Assembly: GCA_039029135.1 (NCBI GenBank)
Contig: JBCCGT010000003.1
Location: 1-64,000, forward strand
Reading direction: 5' to 3'
Source: JALZVT01 sp039029135
Lineage (GTDB): Bacteria > Pseudomonadota > Gammaproteobacteria > Pseudomonadales > Azotimanducaceae
DNA: 64,000 nt
Shown here in pieces: positions 46,042 to 55,547 of this stretch (its first letter is position 1; the number at the start of each line of letters is the position of its first letter). The notes beneath the pieces are model-generated. The model searched no databases. It was given only the letters and a program-made list of their open reading frames with translations, and had not been told where the DNA came from. Both the position numbers and the translations under genes were made by a program.

Positions 46042-46410
46042 ATGCGGCTTACACTAATCTCGAATCAAGACCCCCGTTGCCAGGACCATGACGATCCCGG
46101 TTTCGAAGAGGGTGAGGGCGATCTTGCGGTCGCCCCGGCGGAGCCGAAAACCAAACGTCCGCCGATGTACAAGGTGATCATCCTGAACGATGACTACACT
46201 CCCATGGAGTTCGTAGTCCATGTTCTAGAGAGCTTTTTCACGATGTCGCGGGAGAAGGCCACTCAGATCATGCTGTCGATTCACACGACCGGCAGCGGCG
46301 TCGCTGGCATTTTTCCTCGAGACATCGCGGAAACTAAATCGGAACAGGTGAATCAATATGCTCAGGAAAACAATCACCCGCTGATGTCGACCGTGGAGAT
46401 GACGGACTAG
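46042..46410 (+). CDS. clpS: ClpS adaptor, N-degron recognition
   Basis: Binds N-terminal Leu, Phe, Trp and Tyr of substrates and hands them to ClpA. The 122-residue protein has a disordered N-terminal extension of about 40 residues and a core with KVIILNDDYTPMEFVVHVL, whose Asn-Asp pair lines the amino-acid pocket, and IMLSIHTTGSGVAGIF with the pocket histidine. The ATG at 46042 gives family length. clpA begins five bases after its stop. Confidence 0.95.
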   Translation: MRLTLISNQDPRCQDHDDPGFEEGEGDLAVAPAEPKTKRPPMYKVIILNDDYTPMEFVVHVLESFFTMSREKATQIMLSIHTTGSGVAGIFPRDIAETKSEQVNQYAQENNHPLMSTVEMTD

Positions 46411-46414
46411 CCCT

Positions 46415-48694
46415 ATGTTGAGCAAAGAACTCGAGCAGACTCTGAACCAGGCATTCAAGGAAGCTCGGTCCAAGCGGCATGAATTCATGACCGTCGAACA
46501 CCTGCTGCTAGCGCTGCTCGACAACGACGAGGCCGTCGATGTGCTGCGCAAAGTCGGCGCCGATCTCGATCGCCTGCGGCAGGAGTTGACCAGCTACATC
46601 GACAGCACCACCCCGCTGTTGCCCGCCGGCGACGGCGACCGGGACACGCAGCCGACGCTGGGTTTTCAGCGGGTCCTGCAGCGCGCGGTGTTTCACGTGC
46701 AGTCCTCGGGCCGCAAAGAGGTTACTGGCGCCAACGTGCTGGTCGCGATCTTCAGCGAGCAGGAGAGCCAGTCGGTGCACCTGCTCAAAGCGCAGAGCAT
46801 CGCCCGCATCGACGTCGTCAACTACATCGCCCACGGCATCTCCAAGGTGTTCGGCGAGTCGGAGAACCGCGAGGACGCGGCCGTCGAAAACGAAGAGGAG
46901 GCGGGCGCGGAGGGTGGCGCGCAAAACGCGCTTGAATCCTTCGCCACCAACCTCAATGAGCTCGCGCGTAATGGCCGCATCGATCCCCTGGTGGGCCGCG
47001 GCCCCGAGCTCGAGCGTGTTGTGCAGGTGCTGTCGCGACGACGCAAGAACAACCCGCTGCTGGTCGGCGAATCCGGCGTCGGCAAGACCGCCATCGCCGA
47101 GGGGCTGGCGAAGCGCATTGTCGATCAGGATGTTCCCGACGTCGTCGCGGACGCCACCGTCTACTCCCTGGATCTCGGCGCGCTGCTGGCGGGCACCAAG
47201 TATCGCGGCGACTTCGAAAAGCGCTTCAAGCTGCTGTTGGGCGAGCTGAAAAAAGAAGAAAACGCCATCCTGTTTATCGACGAGATCCACACGATCATCG
47301 GTGCTGGCGCAGCATCGGGCGGCGTGATGGACGCCTCGAACCTGCTGAAACCGCTGCTGACCACCGGCGAACTGCGCTGCATGGGATCGACGACCTACCA
47401 GGAATACCGCGGGATCTTCGAGAAGGATCGCGCGCTGTCCCGCCGCTTCCTCAAGATCGACGTGACCGAGCCCAACGTTGAGGACACCTATCAGATCCTC
47501 AAGGGGCTGAAGACGCGCTTCGAAGAGCACTACGGCCTGCGCTACACCGACAAGGCGCTGCGCTCGGCGGCGGCGCTTGCGGATCGCTACATCACGGACC
47601 GGTTCATGCCCGACAAGGCGATCGACGTGATCGATGAAGCCGGCGCCGCCCAGCGGCTACAGCCGGAGAGCAAGCGAAAGAAGAGCATCGGCGCCGTCGA
47701 TATCGAGCAGGTGGTGGCCAAGATCGCGCGCATCCCATCAGCGCGGGTCACGACCTCGGACAAGGAGGCGCTGCGCGATCTCGACAGCAAGCTGAAGATG
47801 GTGGTCTTCGGCCAGGACGAGGCCATCGACACGCTCTCCTCGGCCATCAAGCTATCGCGTGCCGGGCTGAAGCCGGCGGAGCGGCCGATCGGCTCCTTCC
47901 TGTTTGCCGGCCCCACGGGCGTGGGCAAAACCGAGGTGTGCCGTCAGCTCGCCCAGATCATGGGTGTCGAGCTGCTGCGCTACGACATGTCTGAATACAT
48001 GGAGCGGCACACCGTATCGCGTCTTATCGGCGCGCCGCCGGGGTATGTCGGATTCGACCAGGGCGGCCTGCTGACCGAGGCGGTCACCAAGCATCCGCAT
48101 TGTGTGGTCCTGCTGGACGAGATCGAGAAGGCCCATCCCGAGGTGTTTAACCTGCTGCTGCAGGTGATGGATCACGGCACCCTGACCGACAACAACGGTC
48201 GCAAGGCGGACTTCCGCAACGTCGTGCTGATCATGACGACAAACGCGGGTGCGCTCGACATGAGTCGCGCGTCGATCGGCTTTACCGAACAGGACCACAC
48301 GACCGACGGTATGGAGGCCATCAAGAAGCTCTTCACGCCGGAATTCCGTAACCGATTGGACAGCGTCGTGCAGTTCAATCCGCTGCCGATGGATGTCATC
48401 CATATCGTCGTGGACAAGTTCCTGACCGAGCTGCAGGCGCAGCTAGACGACAAGAAGGTGCAGCTCGACGTCTCCAAGGCAGCCCGCGAGTGGCTGGCCG
48501 TAAACGGCTACGACGAGAAGATGGGCGCGCGTCCGATGCAGCGGCTCATTCAGGAGAAGATCAAACGCGCCTTGGCGGAGGATCTGCTGTTCGGTGATCT
48601 TGCGGAGGGCGGTGGTACGGTCAAGGTGGATGTGGTCGACGACGATATCGCCATCACCGTCGAACGCTTGAAGCCGGAGCCGGTCAACGCCTGA
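46415..48694 (+). CDS. clpA: ATP-dependent Clp protease ATP-binding subunit ClpA
   Basis: Double AAA+ unfoldase partner of ClpP. The Clp N-domain (1-140) begins LSKELEQTLNQAFKEARSK; the first AAA+ domain has GESGVGKT and the second GPTGVGKT, each with a DEI Walker B. The loop around ASIGFTEQ carries the IGF tripeptide for ClpP docking. The 759 residues match E. coli (758). It lies five bases after clpS. Downstream are a short tandem repeat and convergent infA. Confidence 0.97.
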   Translation: MLSKELEQTLNQAFKEARSKRHEFMTVEHLLLALLDNDEAVDVLRKVGADLDRLRQELTSYIDSTTPLLPAGDGDRDTQPTLGFQRVLQRAVFHVQSSGRKEVTGANVLVAIFSEQESQSVHLLKAQSIARIDVVNYIAHGISKVFGESENREDAAVENEEEAGAEGGAQNALESFATNLNELARNGRIDPLVGRGPELERVVQVLSRRRKNNPLLVGESGVGKTAIAEGLAKRIVDQDVPDVVADATVYSLDLGALLAGTKYRGDFEKRFKLLLGELKKEENAILFIDEIHTIIGAGAASGGVMDASNLLKPLLTTGELRCMGSTTYQEYRGIFEKDRALSRRFLKIDVTEPNVEDTYQILKGLKTRFEEHYGLRYTDKALRSAAALADRYITDRFMPDKAIDVIDEAGAAQRLQPESKRKKSIGAVDIEQVVAKIARIPSARVTTSDKEALRDLDSKLKMVVFGQDEAIDTLSSAIKLSRAGLKPAERPIGSFLFAGPTGVGKTEVCRQLAQIMGVELLRYDMSEYMERHTVSRLIGAPPGYVGFDQGGLLTEAVTKHPHCVVLLDEIEKAHPEVFNLLLQVMDHGTLTDNNGRKADFRNVVLIMTTNAGALDMSRASIGFTEQDHTTDGMEAIKKLFTPEFRNRLDSVVQFNPLPMDVIHIVVDKFLTELQAQLDDKKVQLDVSKAAREWLAVNGYDEKMGARPMQRLIQEKIKRALAEDLLFGDLAEGGGTVKVDVVDDDIAITVERLKPEPVNA

Positions 48695-48782
48695 TGGCGC
48701 TCCTGGGGCTCTCCTAGGGCTTTCCTAGGGCTAGTGTCGCCGAGGAGTGAGGCCGGCATTGACGCCGGTCCATACTCCGGTA

Positions 48783-48828
48783 CTTGCCCAGGCTCTTACC
48801 CAGGCTCTTACCCAGGCTCTTACCCAGG
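48783..48828. repeat. 12-bp tandem repeat between clpA and infA
   Basis: The unit CTTACCCAGGCT occurs from 48783 to 48828, nearly four times (first copy CTTGCCCAGGCT, last truncated). It lies in the 148-base gap between the convergent clpA and infA stops. Just before it (about 48705-48732) CCTAGGGCT is also repeated. Confidence 0.88.
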
Positions 48829-48842
48829 AGAAGACTCCGACA

Positions 48843-49061
48843 CTAGGATTTGCGGAAGGTGATTCGGCCTTTCGACAGGTCGTAGGGGGTCAGCTCGACC
48901 TTCACCTTGTCGCCGGTGAGGATGCGGATGTAGTTCTTGCGCATCTTGCCGGAGATGTGCGCGGTGACCACGTGTCCGTTGTCGAGCTCGACGCGGAACA
49001 TGGTATTCGGAAGGGTGTCGACGACGACGCCTTCCATCTCGATTTGCTCTTCTTTAGCCAC
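48843..49061 (-). CDS. infA: Translation initiation factor IF-1
   Basis: Blocks the ribosomal A site during initiation. The 72-residue OB-fold protein (MAKEEQIEMEGVVVDTLPNT) ends GRITFRKS and is nearly invariant in bacteria. The start is a GTG at 49061 with AGGA about seven bases upstream. It sits between clpA and bpt, as in many gammaproteobacteria. Confidence 0.98.
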   Translation of the reverse strand: MAKEEQIEMEGVVVDTLPNTMFRVELDNGHVVTAHISGKMRKNYIRILTGDKVKVELTPYDLSKGRITFRKS

Positions 49062-49222
49062 TCAAATCCTAGCTGTTGGGACAGCCGCGTATTCTGACGG
49101 ATGAGTTGGACGTGGGCAATCGCGTCGTTCAGGCGCCGTACACGAAGGCTGTGGCAGGGCCGACGCCATAGCGGGCGATCATCGGGCGTCGGCGTGCGAC
49201 GTGACCAGGGGCGGTCGCACGC

Positions 49223-49960
49223 TCAGCGCAGGACGATCCAGTGTTCGTTGACCAGCATTTCGAGCGGCCGGTAGTCGGCCTTGTAGCTCATCTTGGCGCT
49301 GTCTTTGATCCAGTAGCCCAGGTACAGATAGGGCAGTCCCTGTTCGCGGCACAGCTCGATCTGGGACAGGATGCTGAACACGCCCAGGCCTCGCTCGCTC
49401 TCGTTCGGATCGAAAAACGTGTAGATCGCCGAATAGCCGTTGGCCTGACGGTCCATGGCCGCGCAGGAGACGAGCCGTTCGGCGCCGCTGGCGTCGCGAG
49501 CATAGGCGCAGTAGAAGGCCGTGTTCGCCCAGGAGCTGAGCAGAAAGCTCCTGAACTGGTCGACGTTAGCCGGATACATGTCGCCGTCGCGGTGTCGAGC
49601 GGCGATGTAGCGCTCGTACAGCGCGTAGATATCGGGTTCGAAGGTGGCGGGTTTGATCTCGAGCCGCAAGTCGGCGTTGCGGGCCAGATTGCGTCGCTGG
49701 CGGCGGCGCGGTTTGAAGTCGGCTACGCGTATGCGCACCGGCACGCAGGCCGAGCAGCTCTGACAGTGCGGACGGTACAGATGCGCGCCGCTGCGGCGGA
49801 AGCCCAGGTCTGTCAGCTCGCCGTAGAGCGCTTCCGAAACGGTTTCCCGCGGGTCGAGAAACAGCGTTACGGCCTCGCGTTCTGGGAGATAGCTGCACGG
49901 GTGCGCCGGCGTGATAAAGAATTGGTGCTTGCGCAGATGGTGTCCCGACTCGTTTTCCAT
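49223..49960 (-). CDS. bpt: Aspartate/glutamate leucyltransferase Bpt (ATE family)
   Basis: Attaches leucine from tRNA to N-terminal Asp or Glu, making substrates for ClpS-ClpA. The 245 residues contain PCSYLPEREAVTLFLDP, HCQSCSACVPVRIRVADFKP with family cysteines, RHRDGDMYPAN, and GLPYLYLGYWIKDSAKMSYKADYRP near the C-terminus. The ATG at 49960 gives the normal length. It lies 16 bases after the aat stop, so aat and bpt form a two-gene operon. In E. coli bpt is absent. Confidence 0.94.
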   Translation of the reverse strand: MENESGHHLRKHQFFITPAHPCSYLPEREAVTLFLDPRETVSEALYGELTDLGFRRSGAHLYRPHCQSCSACVPVRIRVADFKPRRRQRRNLARNADLRLEIKPATFEPDIYALYERYIAARHRDGDMYPANVDQFRSFLLSSWANTAFYCAYARDASGAERLVSCAAMDRQANGYSAIYTFFDPNESERGLGVFSILSQIELCREQGLPYLYLGYWIKDSAKMSYKADYRPLEMLVNEHWIVLR

Positions 49961-49976
49961 GGCCTCGCTCTCGGGT

Positions 49977-50723
49977 TCAGGACCGCATCGCGGCGATCGA
50001 TCCGGCGGCGGCCAGGTCGCCCAGCTCGAAGTGCCATGAGTGGTTGCGTGTCGCCCCAAGATCGTTGGCCCGCACCGCCGCCAGGAAACGCGCCCGCGGC
50101 ATCTCACGAACGCCCAGGCTCGCGAGGTGCGCAGTGGGCATCTGGGCATCGATCAGCTCGAACTGCCAGTCGGCGAGCTGCGCGTTGAGCGCCGCGAAGG
50201 CGCACTTGGATGCGTCGCGCTGCAGCGAAAACATGGATTCGCCGAAGAACATGCGGCCGAGTGACACGCCATACAGACCGCCAACCAGTCGCGGCTGTGC
50301 GCTGTCCGCGCTCGCCGTGGACCAGATTTCGACCGAGTGGGCGAGACCGACGCGATGCAGCTCGGTGTAGGCCGCGCGCATGGCTGGCGTGATCCAGGTG
50401 CCGTCCTGATCCTGCCGAGGCACGAGGGCGCAGTGCTCGATGACGCGCTCGAACGCGGCGTCGAAGGTGCAGCTCAGCGTGTCGCTGCGCAGCCGCTTGC
50501 GCAGGCTGCGCGTGGGGCTAAAGTCGACCGGCCGGATCACCGCACGGGGATCGGGCGACCACCACAGGATGTCGCGGCGATCGTCGTTAAACCAGGGAAA
50601 GATGCCGTTGGCGTAGGCGCCGATCAGGCGCTCTGGGGCCAGATCGCCGCCGATCGCCACCAGGCCATCGGCGTCCGCCTGCGCCGGATCGGGAAACCCG
50701 GCGAACCCTCGACGCCCGCCCAT
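49977..50723 (-). CDS. aat: Leucyl/phenylalanyl-tRNA-protein transferase Aat
   Basis: Attaches Leu or Phe to N-terminal Lys or Arg. The 248 residues contain FPDPAQADADGLVAIGGDL, ANGIFPWFNDD, ILWWSPDPRAVI and GGLYGVSLGRMFFGESMFS, the last being the acyl-tRNA site. The ATG at 50723 is chosen; 50867 is an in-frame upstream alternative without conserved sequence. It is first in aat-bpt and divergent from ftsK. Confidence 0.96.
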   Translation of the reverse strand: MGGRRGFAGFPDPAQADADGLVAIGGDLAPERLIGAYANGIFPWFNDDRRDILWWSPDPRAVIRPVDFSPTRSLRKRLRSDTLSCTFDAAFERVIEHCALVPRQDQDGTWITPAMRAAYTELHRVGLAHSVEIWSTASADSAQPRLVGGLYGVSLGRMFFGESMFSLQRDASKCAFAALNAQLADWQFELIDAQMPTAHLASLGVREMPRARFLAAVRANDLGATRNHSWHFELGDLAAAGSIAAMRS

Positions 50724-50892
50724 GCCGTCGCTCCACTGTGTTCCCTCGCCTGCTCGCACTGCCGTATCGCTGTTCCCCGAGGCCCAGTGACCAAGAATAG
50801 CCCACCTGCACAGCCAAGGCTGCGAGGCAGTTACCGCGACCTGCCGACGAGCCGAGCCTGGTTTCATAAATAACCCTGCAGGATCCTAGAGT

Positions 50893-50917
50893 AAGACCAT
50901 GAATTGGTTATGGTTTT
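50893..50917. promoter_or_regulatory. 8-bp inverted repeat between aat and ftsK
   Basis: AAGACCAT (50893-50900) and ATGGTTTT (50910-50917) pair over eight positions with one G-T, around a nine-base loop. It is in the AT-rich part of the 269-base divergent gap, 76 bases before the ftsK start, with a TAGACT box at 50932-50937. It may be an operator. Confidence 0.35.
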
Positions 50918-50992
50918 ACAACTGTTTCCGTTAGACTCGTGGCGCGGCGGCTGGGATCGCGCGTCGCGTAGTACGCAAGGGGATTACCATCT

Positions 50993-53440
50993 ATGTCCGT
51001 CCCGTCGATTTCGGAATCGTTGCCTGTCCGCGAGGTGGGCGTCGTCGCGCTGACCGCGCTCGCGCTGTTCGTGCTGCTCGCGATGATGTCTTACTCGCCC
51101 TTCGACAACGCCTGGAGTTACCGCAGCGGTTCGGAGGTGGTCACCAATCTGGTCGGCGCGAGCGGTGCCTACGCCGCCGATGTCCTGCTCTACACACTCG
51201 GGCGGGTCGCCTACCTCGTACCCGCGCTGCTGATGTGGTTCAGCGTCCGGCTGCTGCGCGGCACCGCGACCGACTGGCACTGGCTGCGACTCGTCGTCCG
51301 GCTCGCCGGTGCGCTGCTGCTGCTCGGCAGCGTCGCCACCCTGCTCACGCTGCACTGGCCGGCCGGTGAGCTGCCAGCCGGCGTCGGCGGCGTCGTCGGC
51401 GCCGCGCTGGTGTCGCTTGGCCTGCCGCTCTTCAACTGGGTAGGGCTGACGCTGGTCGCCACCACGGGGGTGCTCGTCGCGCTGCAGGCGGTGCTCGGAT
51501 TCTCCTGGCTCGACGTGATGGAAGACATCGGCCGTGTGGTGCTGCGGGCCTGCGCCTTCGTGGTCGTCAGCATCGGCATGGGGATCGAACGAGCCCAGGC
51601 GTGGCGGGACGCGCGTCGCGATCGGCGCGGTCAGCGCGATGCGGCCGTTCCCATCGATCGGGCGTCTGCAGCCCAACCATCCTTGGTCGCGCGCGCTGGC
51701 GCCGCCGTCGCCGGACTGGGTGCGGCAATCGCAAACCTGTGGCCGTTTGGTCACCCGCAGCGCGACGAGCTCGACCCGCTGTTCATGGGGCTCGACATCG
51801 ACGAGCGCTCGCTGCCGGACTTCGAGCTGGAAGAACAGACCCCGCCGCCGCCGGTGCTGACCGAAACGCTGCCGCGCGTCACCGTGCCCGCCAAGCCGAA
51901 GCCTAAGCTCCTGAAGAAGGTGCCGGACCCGCGTCAAAAGGCGCTGTTCGCCGCACCCAAGGGCGAGCTGCCGTCGTTCGATCTGCTCGATGTGGCCGTG
52001 CATGACCCGAGCCGGGGGCGCAACGACGAGGCCCTGCAGAACATGGCGCGGCTGCTCGAGATGCGGCTGAAAGAATTCAACATCGTCGGCGAGGTCGTGG
52101 GCGTGTTGCCGGGTCCGGTCGTCACCCGTTTCGAGCTCGAACCCGCGCCCGGCGTCAAGGTGCAAAAGATCACGTCGCTCGTGAAGGACCTCGCGCGCTC
52201 GTTGGCGGTCACCTCCGTACGCGTGGTCGAGGTGATTCCCGGCAAATCCGTTGTTGGTATCGAGATTCCCAACGAAGATCGCGAGATGGTGCGGCTGAAG
52301 GAGCTGCTGACCGCGGACAACTTCCAGAACGCCGAATCCCGGCTCACCCTCGCGCTCGGCAAGGACATCGCGGGCAATCCCGTCGTTGCTGACATCGCGA
52401 AGATGCCCCACCTGCTGGTCGCGGGTACCACCGGCTCGGGTAAGTCGGTCGGCGTCAACGCCATGCTGCTCAGCATTCTCTATAAGGCACAGCCGGACGA
52501 GGTGCGTCTCATCCTCGTCGATCCGAAGATGCTCGAGCTGTCGATCTACGAAGGCATTCCGCACCTGCTGACGCCCGTCGTGACCGACATGAAGGAGGCG
52601 GCGCAGGCGCTTAACTGGTGTGTTGCGGAGATGGAGCGCCGCTACAAGCTCATGGCCGCGCTCGGCGTGCGCAACCTCGCGGGCTTCAACGATCGCGTCA
52701 AGGCGGAAGACATCGAAGATCCGCTGTGGAGTCCCGAGCGCGAAGACCCGGCGCCGATGTTGGAGGCGCTGCCCTACATCGTGGTCGTCATCGACGAGTT
52801 CGCCGACATGATGATGATCGTCGGCAAGAAGGTGGAGCAGCTCATTGCCCGCATCGCCCAGAAGGCACGCGCCGCCGGCATCCATCTCGTGCTCGCCACC
52901 CAGCGGCCGTCGGTTGATGTGATCACCGGACTCATCAAGGCAAACATCCCGAGCCGCATCAGTTTCCAGGTGTCCTCGAAGGTCGATTCGCGCACCGTGC
53001 TCGATCAGGGCGGCGCGGAACAGCTCTTGGGGCACGGCGACATGCTGTACTTGCCGCCGGGTACGGCCATGCCCAATCGCGTGCACGGCGCATTCGTCTC
53101 CGACGACGAGGTACATCGCCTGGTCGCGGACTGGAAGCAGCGCGGCGAGCCAAACTACAACGACGACGTGCTGACCGGCGGCGAGGAGGAACCTTTCCTC
53201 GCCATCGAGTCTAATTCAGGGAGCGGCGGTGACGCCGAGCAGGACGATCCTCTTTACGACGAGGCGGTAGCGTTCGTGCTCGAATCCCGGCGCGCGTCGA
53301 CGTCCGCCGTCCAGCGCAAGCTGCGCGTCGGCTACAACCGCGCCGCCCGCCTGATTGATGCGATGGAGCTGGCGGGCGTCGTCAGCGCCATGAACTCGAA
53401 TGGTAGCCGTGACATCCTGGTCCCGAATCGCGAACCCTAG
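50993..53440 (+). CDS. ftsK: DNA translocase FtsK
   Basis: Divisome ATPase that pumps DNA and activates XerCD at dif. Four to five N-terminal transmembrane helices (residues about 10-190) are followed by a short linker with prolines (PPPPVLTET), then the RecA-like motor with Walker A GTTGSGKS at 478-485 and Walker B YIVVVIDEFADMMM, and a C-terminal gamma winged helix (TSAVQRKLRVGYNRAARLIDAME) for KOPS recognition. With 815 residues and a short linker it is closer to SpoIIIE or Pseudomonas FtsK than to the 1329-residue E. coli form. lolA follows 19 bases later. Confidence 0.96.
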   Translation: MSVPSISESLPVREVGVVALTALALFVLLAMMSYSPFDNAWSYRSGSEVVTNLVGASGAYAADVLLYTLGRVAYLVPALLMWFSVRLLRGTATDWHWLRLVVRLAGALLLLGSVATLLTLHWPAGELPAGVGGVVGAALVSLGLPLFNWVGLTLVATTGVLVALQAVLGFSWLDVMEDIGRVVLRACAFVVVSIGMGIERAQAWRDARRDRRGQRDAAVPIDRASAAQPSLVARAGAAVAGLGAAIANLWPFGHPQRDELDPLFMGLDIDERSLPDFELEEQTPPPPVLTETLPRVTVPAKPKPKLLKKVPDPRQKALFAAPKGELPSFDLLDVAVHDPSRGRNDEALQNMARLLEMRLKEFNIVGEVVGVLPGPVVTRFELEPAPGVKVQKITSLVKDLARSLAVTSVRVVEVIPGKSVVGIEIPNEDREMVRLKELLTADNFQNAESRLTLALGKDIAGNPVVADIAKMPHLLVAGTTGSGKSVGVNAMLLSILYKAQPDEVRLILVDPKMLELSIYEGIPHLLTPVVTDMKEAAQALNWCVAEMERRYKLMAALGVRNLAGFNDRVKAEDIEDPLWSPEREDPAPMLEALPYIVVVIDEFADMMMIVGKKVEQLIARIAQKARAAGIHLVLATQRPSVDVITGLIKANIPSRISFQVSSKVDSRTVLDQGGAEQLLGHGDMLYLPPGTAMPNRVHGAFVSDDEVHRLVADWKQRGEPNYNDDVLTGGEEEPFLAIESNSGSGGDAEQDDPLYDEAVAFVLESRRASTSAVQRKLRVGYNRAARLIDAMELAGVVSAMNSNGSRDILVPNREP

Positions 53441-53459
53441 CCCGAGCCGGAATAGCCGA

Positions 53460-54140
53460 ATGGGCGCGCTAATCGGCCGCTGCGCCGCGCTGCTGGCGCT
53501 TCTGTGCGCCCAGGTCCCTGCCGCCGCTGCCGGGCTTGCCGATGACATCGCCGGGCTGCGTCAGTACAGCGCCGACTTCACCCAGACGCTGCTGGACGCG
53601 CGCTCGATGGTGCTGCAGAACAGCACGGGGCGCGTGCGCATCGCGCCGCCCGATCGGTTCAAGTGGGTCGTCAACGACCCGTATCCGCAGACGCTGGTGA
53701 CGGTGGGCGAGTCGCTGTACGTCTACGATCCGGATCTCGAACAGCTCACCATCGAGCCGCTTGCCGCGGCGATCGCCGGCACGCCGGCGCTGCTGTTGAC
53801 CGGGCAGGTTGACGATCTCGACAGCCTGTTCGACGTGTCGAGCGCGAGCGATCCCGATGGCCGCACGTACGCGCTGTTTCCGAAGAGCGCGGATGCGATG
53901 TTCGCCGAGATACGCCTGCGCTTCGTGACCCCGACCGAAGCGCCCGACGCACCTGATGCGCCCGAGCCGAGCGACCGCGACGGCGCGCCCGCGCGCCTCG
54001 AGCAGCTCCAGATCTTCGATCATCTCGGGCGCCAGACGCGCATCACGTTCGGCGGCGTCGCGCTGAATCAGGCGATCGACGCGGCCGAATTCGAGTTCGA
54101 GATCCCGCCCGGGACCGACGTTCTGCGCACCCAACCCTGA
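53460..54140 (+). CDS. lolA: Outer-membrane lipoprotein carrier protein LolA
   Basis: Periplasmic shuttle moving lipoproteins from LolCDE to LolB. A signal peptide (MGALIGRCAALLALLCAQVPAAAA) is predicted, cut before GLADDI. The mature chain has LRQYSADFTQTL, RIAPPDRFKWVVNDPYPQTLV and GESLYVYDPDLEQLTI, typical LolA strands. It has 226 residues, slightly long, with an Asp/Pro-rich insert (TEAPDAPDAPEPSDRDG) before the final strands. Start at 53460 chosen because it places the signal peptide at the N-terminus. Position after ftsK and before rarA is conserved. Confidence 0.94.
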   Translation: MGALIGRCAALLALLCAQVPAAAAGLADDIAGLRQYSADFTQTLLDARSMVLQNSTGRVRIAPPDRFKWVVNDPYPQTLVTVGESLYVYDPDLEQLTIEPLAAAIAGTPALLLTGQVDDLDSLFDVSSASDPDGRTYALFPKSADAMFAEIRLRFVTPTEAPDAPDAPEPSDRDGAPARLEQLQIFDHLGRQTRITFGGVALNQAIDAAEFEFEIPPGTDVLRTQP

Positions 54141-54182
54141 GTGCCGGCGGCCAGCACCGGCCGCTGCAGTTATCATGGGGCG

Positions 54183-55547
54183 ATGGAATCCGACGACCTC
54201 TTTGCGCGCGAGTCGCCGCCGGCGATACCTGGCGAGGAGCGCTCTACCGATGAGCCGCTCGCTCACGCGCCGCTAGCCGCGCGGCTGCGTCCTCGCAGCA
54301 TCGATGACTTCGTCGGCCAGCAGCACCTGCTGGCCGACGATCAGCCGCTGGGGCGCTTCTTTGCCAGCCAGGGCGCTCCGCTGCACTCCATGATTCTCTG
54401 GGGACCGCCAGGCGTGGGCAAGACGACCCTCGCGCGGCTGCTCGCGGCGCACTCCGGCTGCCACTGGATCGCGCTGTCTGCCGTGCTCGCCGGCATCAAG
54501 GATGTGCGCGGGGCGATCGACGAAGCGCGGGCGATGCAGATGCAAGGGCGGCAGACCGTGCTGTTCATCGACGAAGTCCATCGTTTCAACAAGGCACAGC
54601 AGGATGGCTTTCTGCCGCACGTCGAGAACGGCACGGTGCGCTTTATCGGTGCGACGACAGAGAATCCGTCGTTCGAGGTGAACTCCGCGCTGCTGTCGCG
54701 GGCGCGCGTCTACGTGCTGAAACGGCTCACCGGCGACGACCTCGCGCTGCTCGCGGAACGGGCGCTGGCGCTCGCTGGTCGGGCGTGTACGAACGACGGC
54801 CGCGACCTTTTGCTACGGGCCGCGGACGGCGACGGCCGCCGCTTGCTGAATCTGATCGAGATCGCGGATCAGCTCGCCGGGGAGGGCGCGATCGATGCCG
54901 CCGCCGCGGGCGCTGCGGCGGGCGACGGTCAGCGCCAGTTCGACAAGGGCGGGGATGCGTTCTTCGATCAGATCTCGGCTCTGCACAAGGCCGTGCGCGG
55001 CAGCGCGCCGGACGCGGCGCTGTACTGGTTGTGCCGGATGCTCGACGGTGGCGCCGACCCGGCGTACGTCGCGCGACGCGTGGTACGCATGGCGAGCGAA
55101 GATATCGGCAACGCGGACCCACGTGGTCTGCAGCTCGCGCTCGCGGCCTGGGATACCTACACGCGACTTGGCAGCCCGGAAGGCGAACTCGCGCTGGCGC
55201 AGGCGGTGCTGTATCTCGCCTGCGTACCGAAGAGCAACGCGGCTTACGTCGCGTTCAACGCGGCGATGGCGGAGGTTCGCGCGGGTGAATCGCTGCCCGT
55301 CCCGGAGCACCTGCGCAACGCGCCGACGGCGCTCGCGAAGTCGCTCGGCCACGGCGAGCACTATCGCTACGCGCACGACGAGGCAGACGGCTACGCGGCG
55401 GGCGAGACCTATTTCCCGGAGGCGCTTGGCGAACGTCGCTACTACGCGCCGCTGGATCGCGGATTGGAGGCCAAAATCGCGCAAAGATTGGCTACACTGC
55501 GCGCCCGCGACGCAAGCGTCCGTGGCGCGCCGGACGATCAGGCGTGA
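54183..55547 (+). CDS. rarA: Replication-associated recombination protein A (RarA/MgsA)
   Basis: AAA+ clamp-loader-like ATPase acting at stalled replication forks. Walker A GPPGVGKT is at 74-81, Walker B in FIDEVHRFNKAQQDGFLPHVE, sensor 1 in GATTENPSFEVN, and the C-terminal tetramerisation part includes YWLCRMLDGGADP and RRVVRMASEDIG. It has 454 residues. The ATG at 54183 is favoured; an in-frame GTG lies at 54141. Its stop overlaps the crcB start as GTGA. Confidence 0.96.
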   Translation: MESDDLFARESPPAIPGEERSTDEPLAHAPLAARLRPRSIDDFVGQQHLLADDQPLGRFFASQGAPLHSMILWGPPGVGKTTLARLLAAHSGCHWIALSAVLAGIKDVRGAIDEARAMQMQGRQTVLFIDEVHRFNKAQQDGFLPHVENGTVRFIGATTENPSFEVNSALLSRARVYVLKRLTGDDLALLAERALALAGRACTNDGRDLLLRAADGDGRRLLNLIEIADQLAGEGAIDAAAAGAAAGDGQRQFDKGGDAFFDQISALHKAVRGSAPDAALYWLCRMLDGGADPAYVARRVVRMASEDIGNADPRGLQLALAAWDTYTRLGSPEGELALAQAVLYLACVPKSNAAYVAFNAAMAEVRAGESLPVPEHLRNAPTALAKSLGHGEHYRYAHDEADGYAAGETYFPEALGERRYYAPLDRGLEAKIAQRLATLRARDASVRGAPDDQA

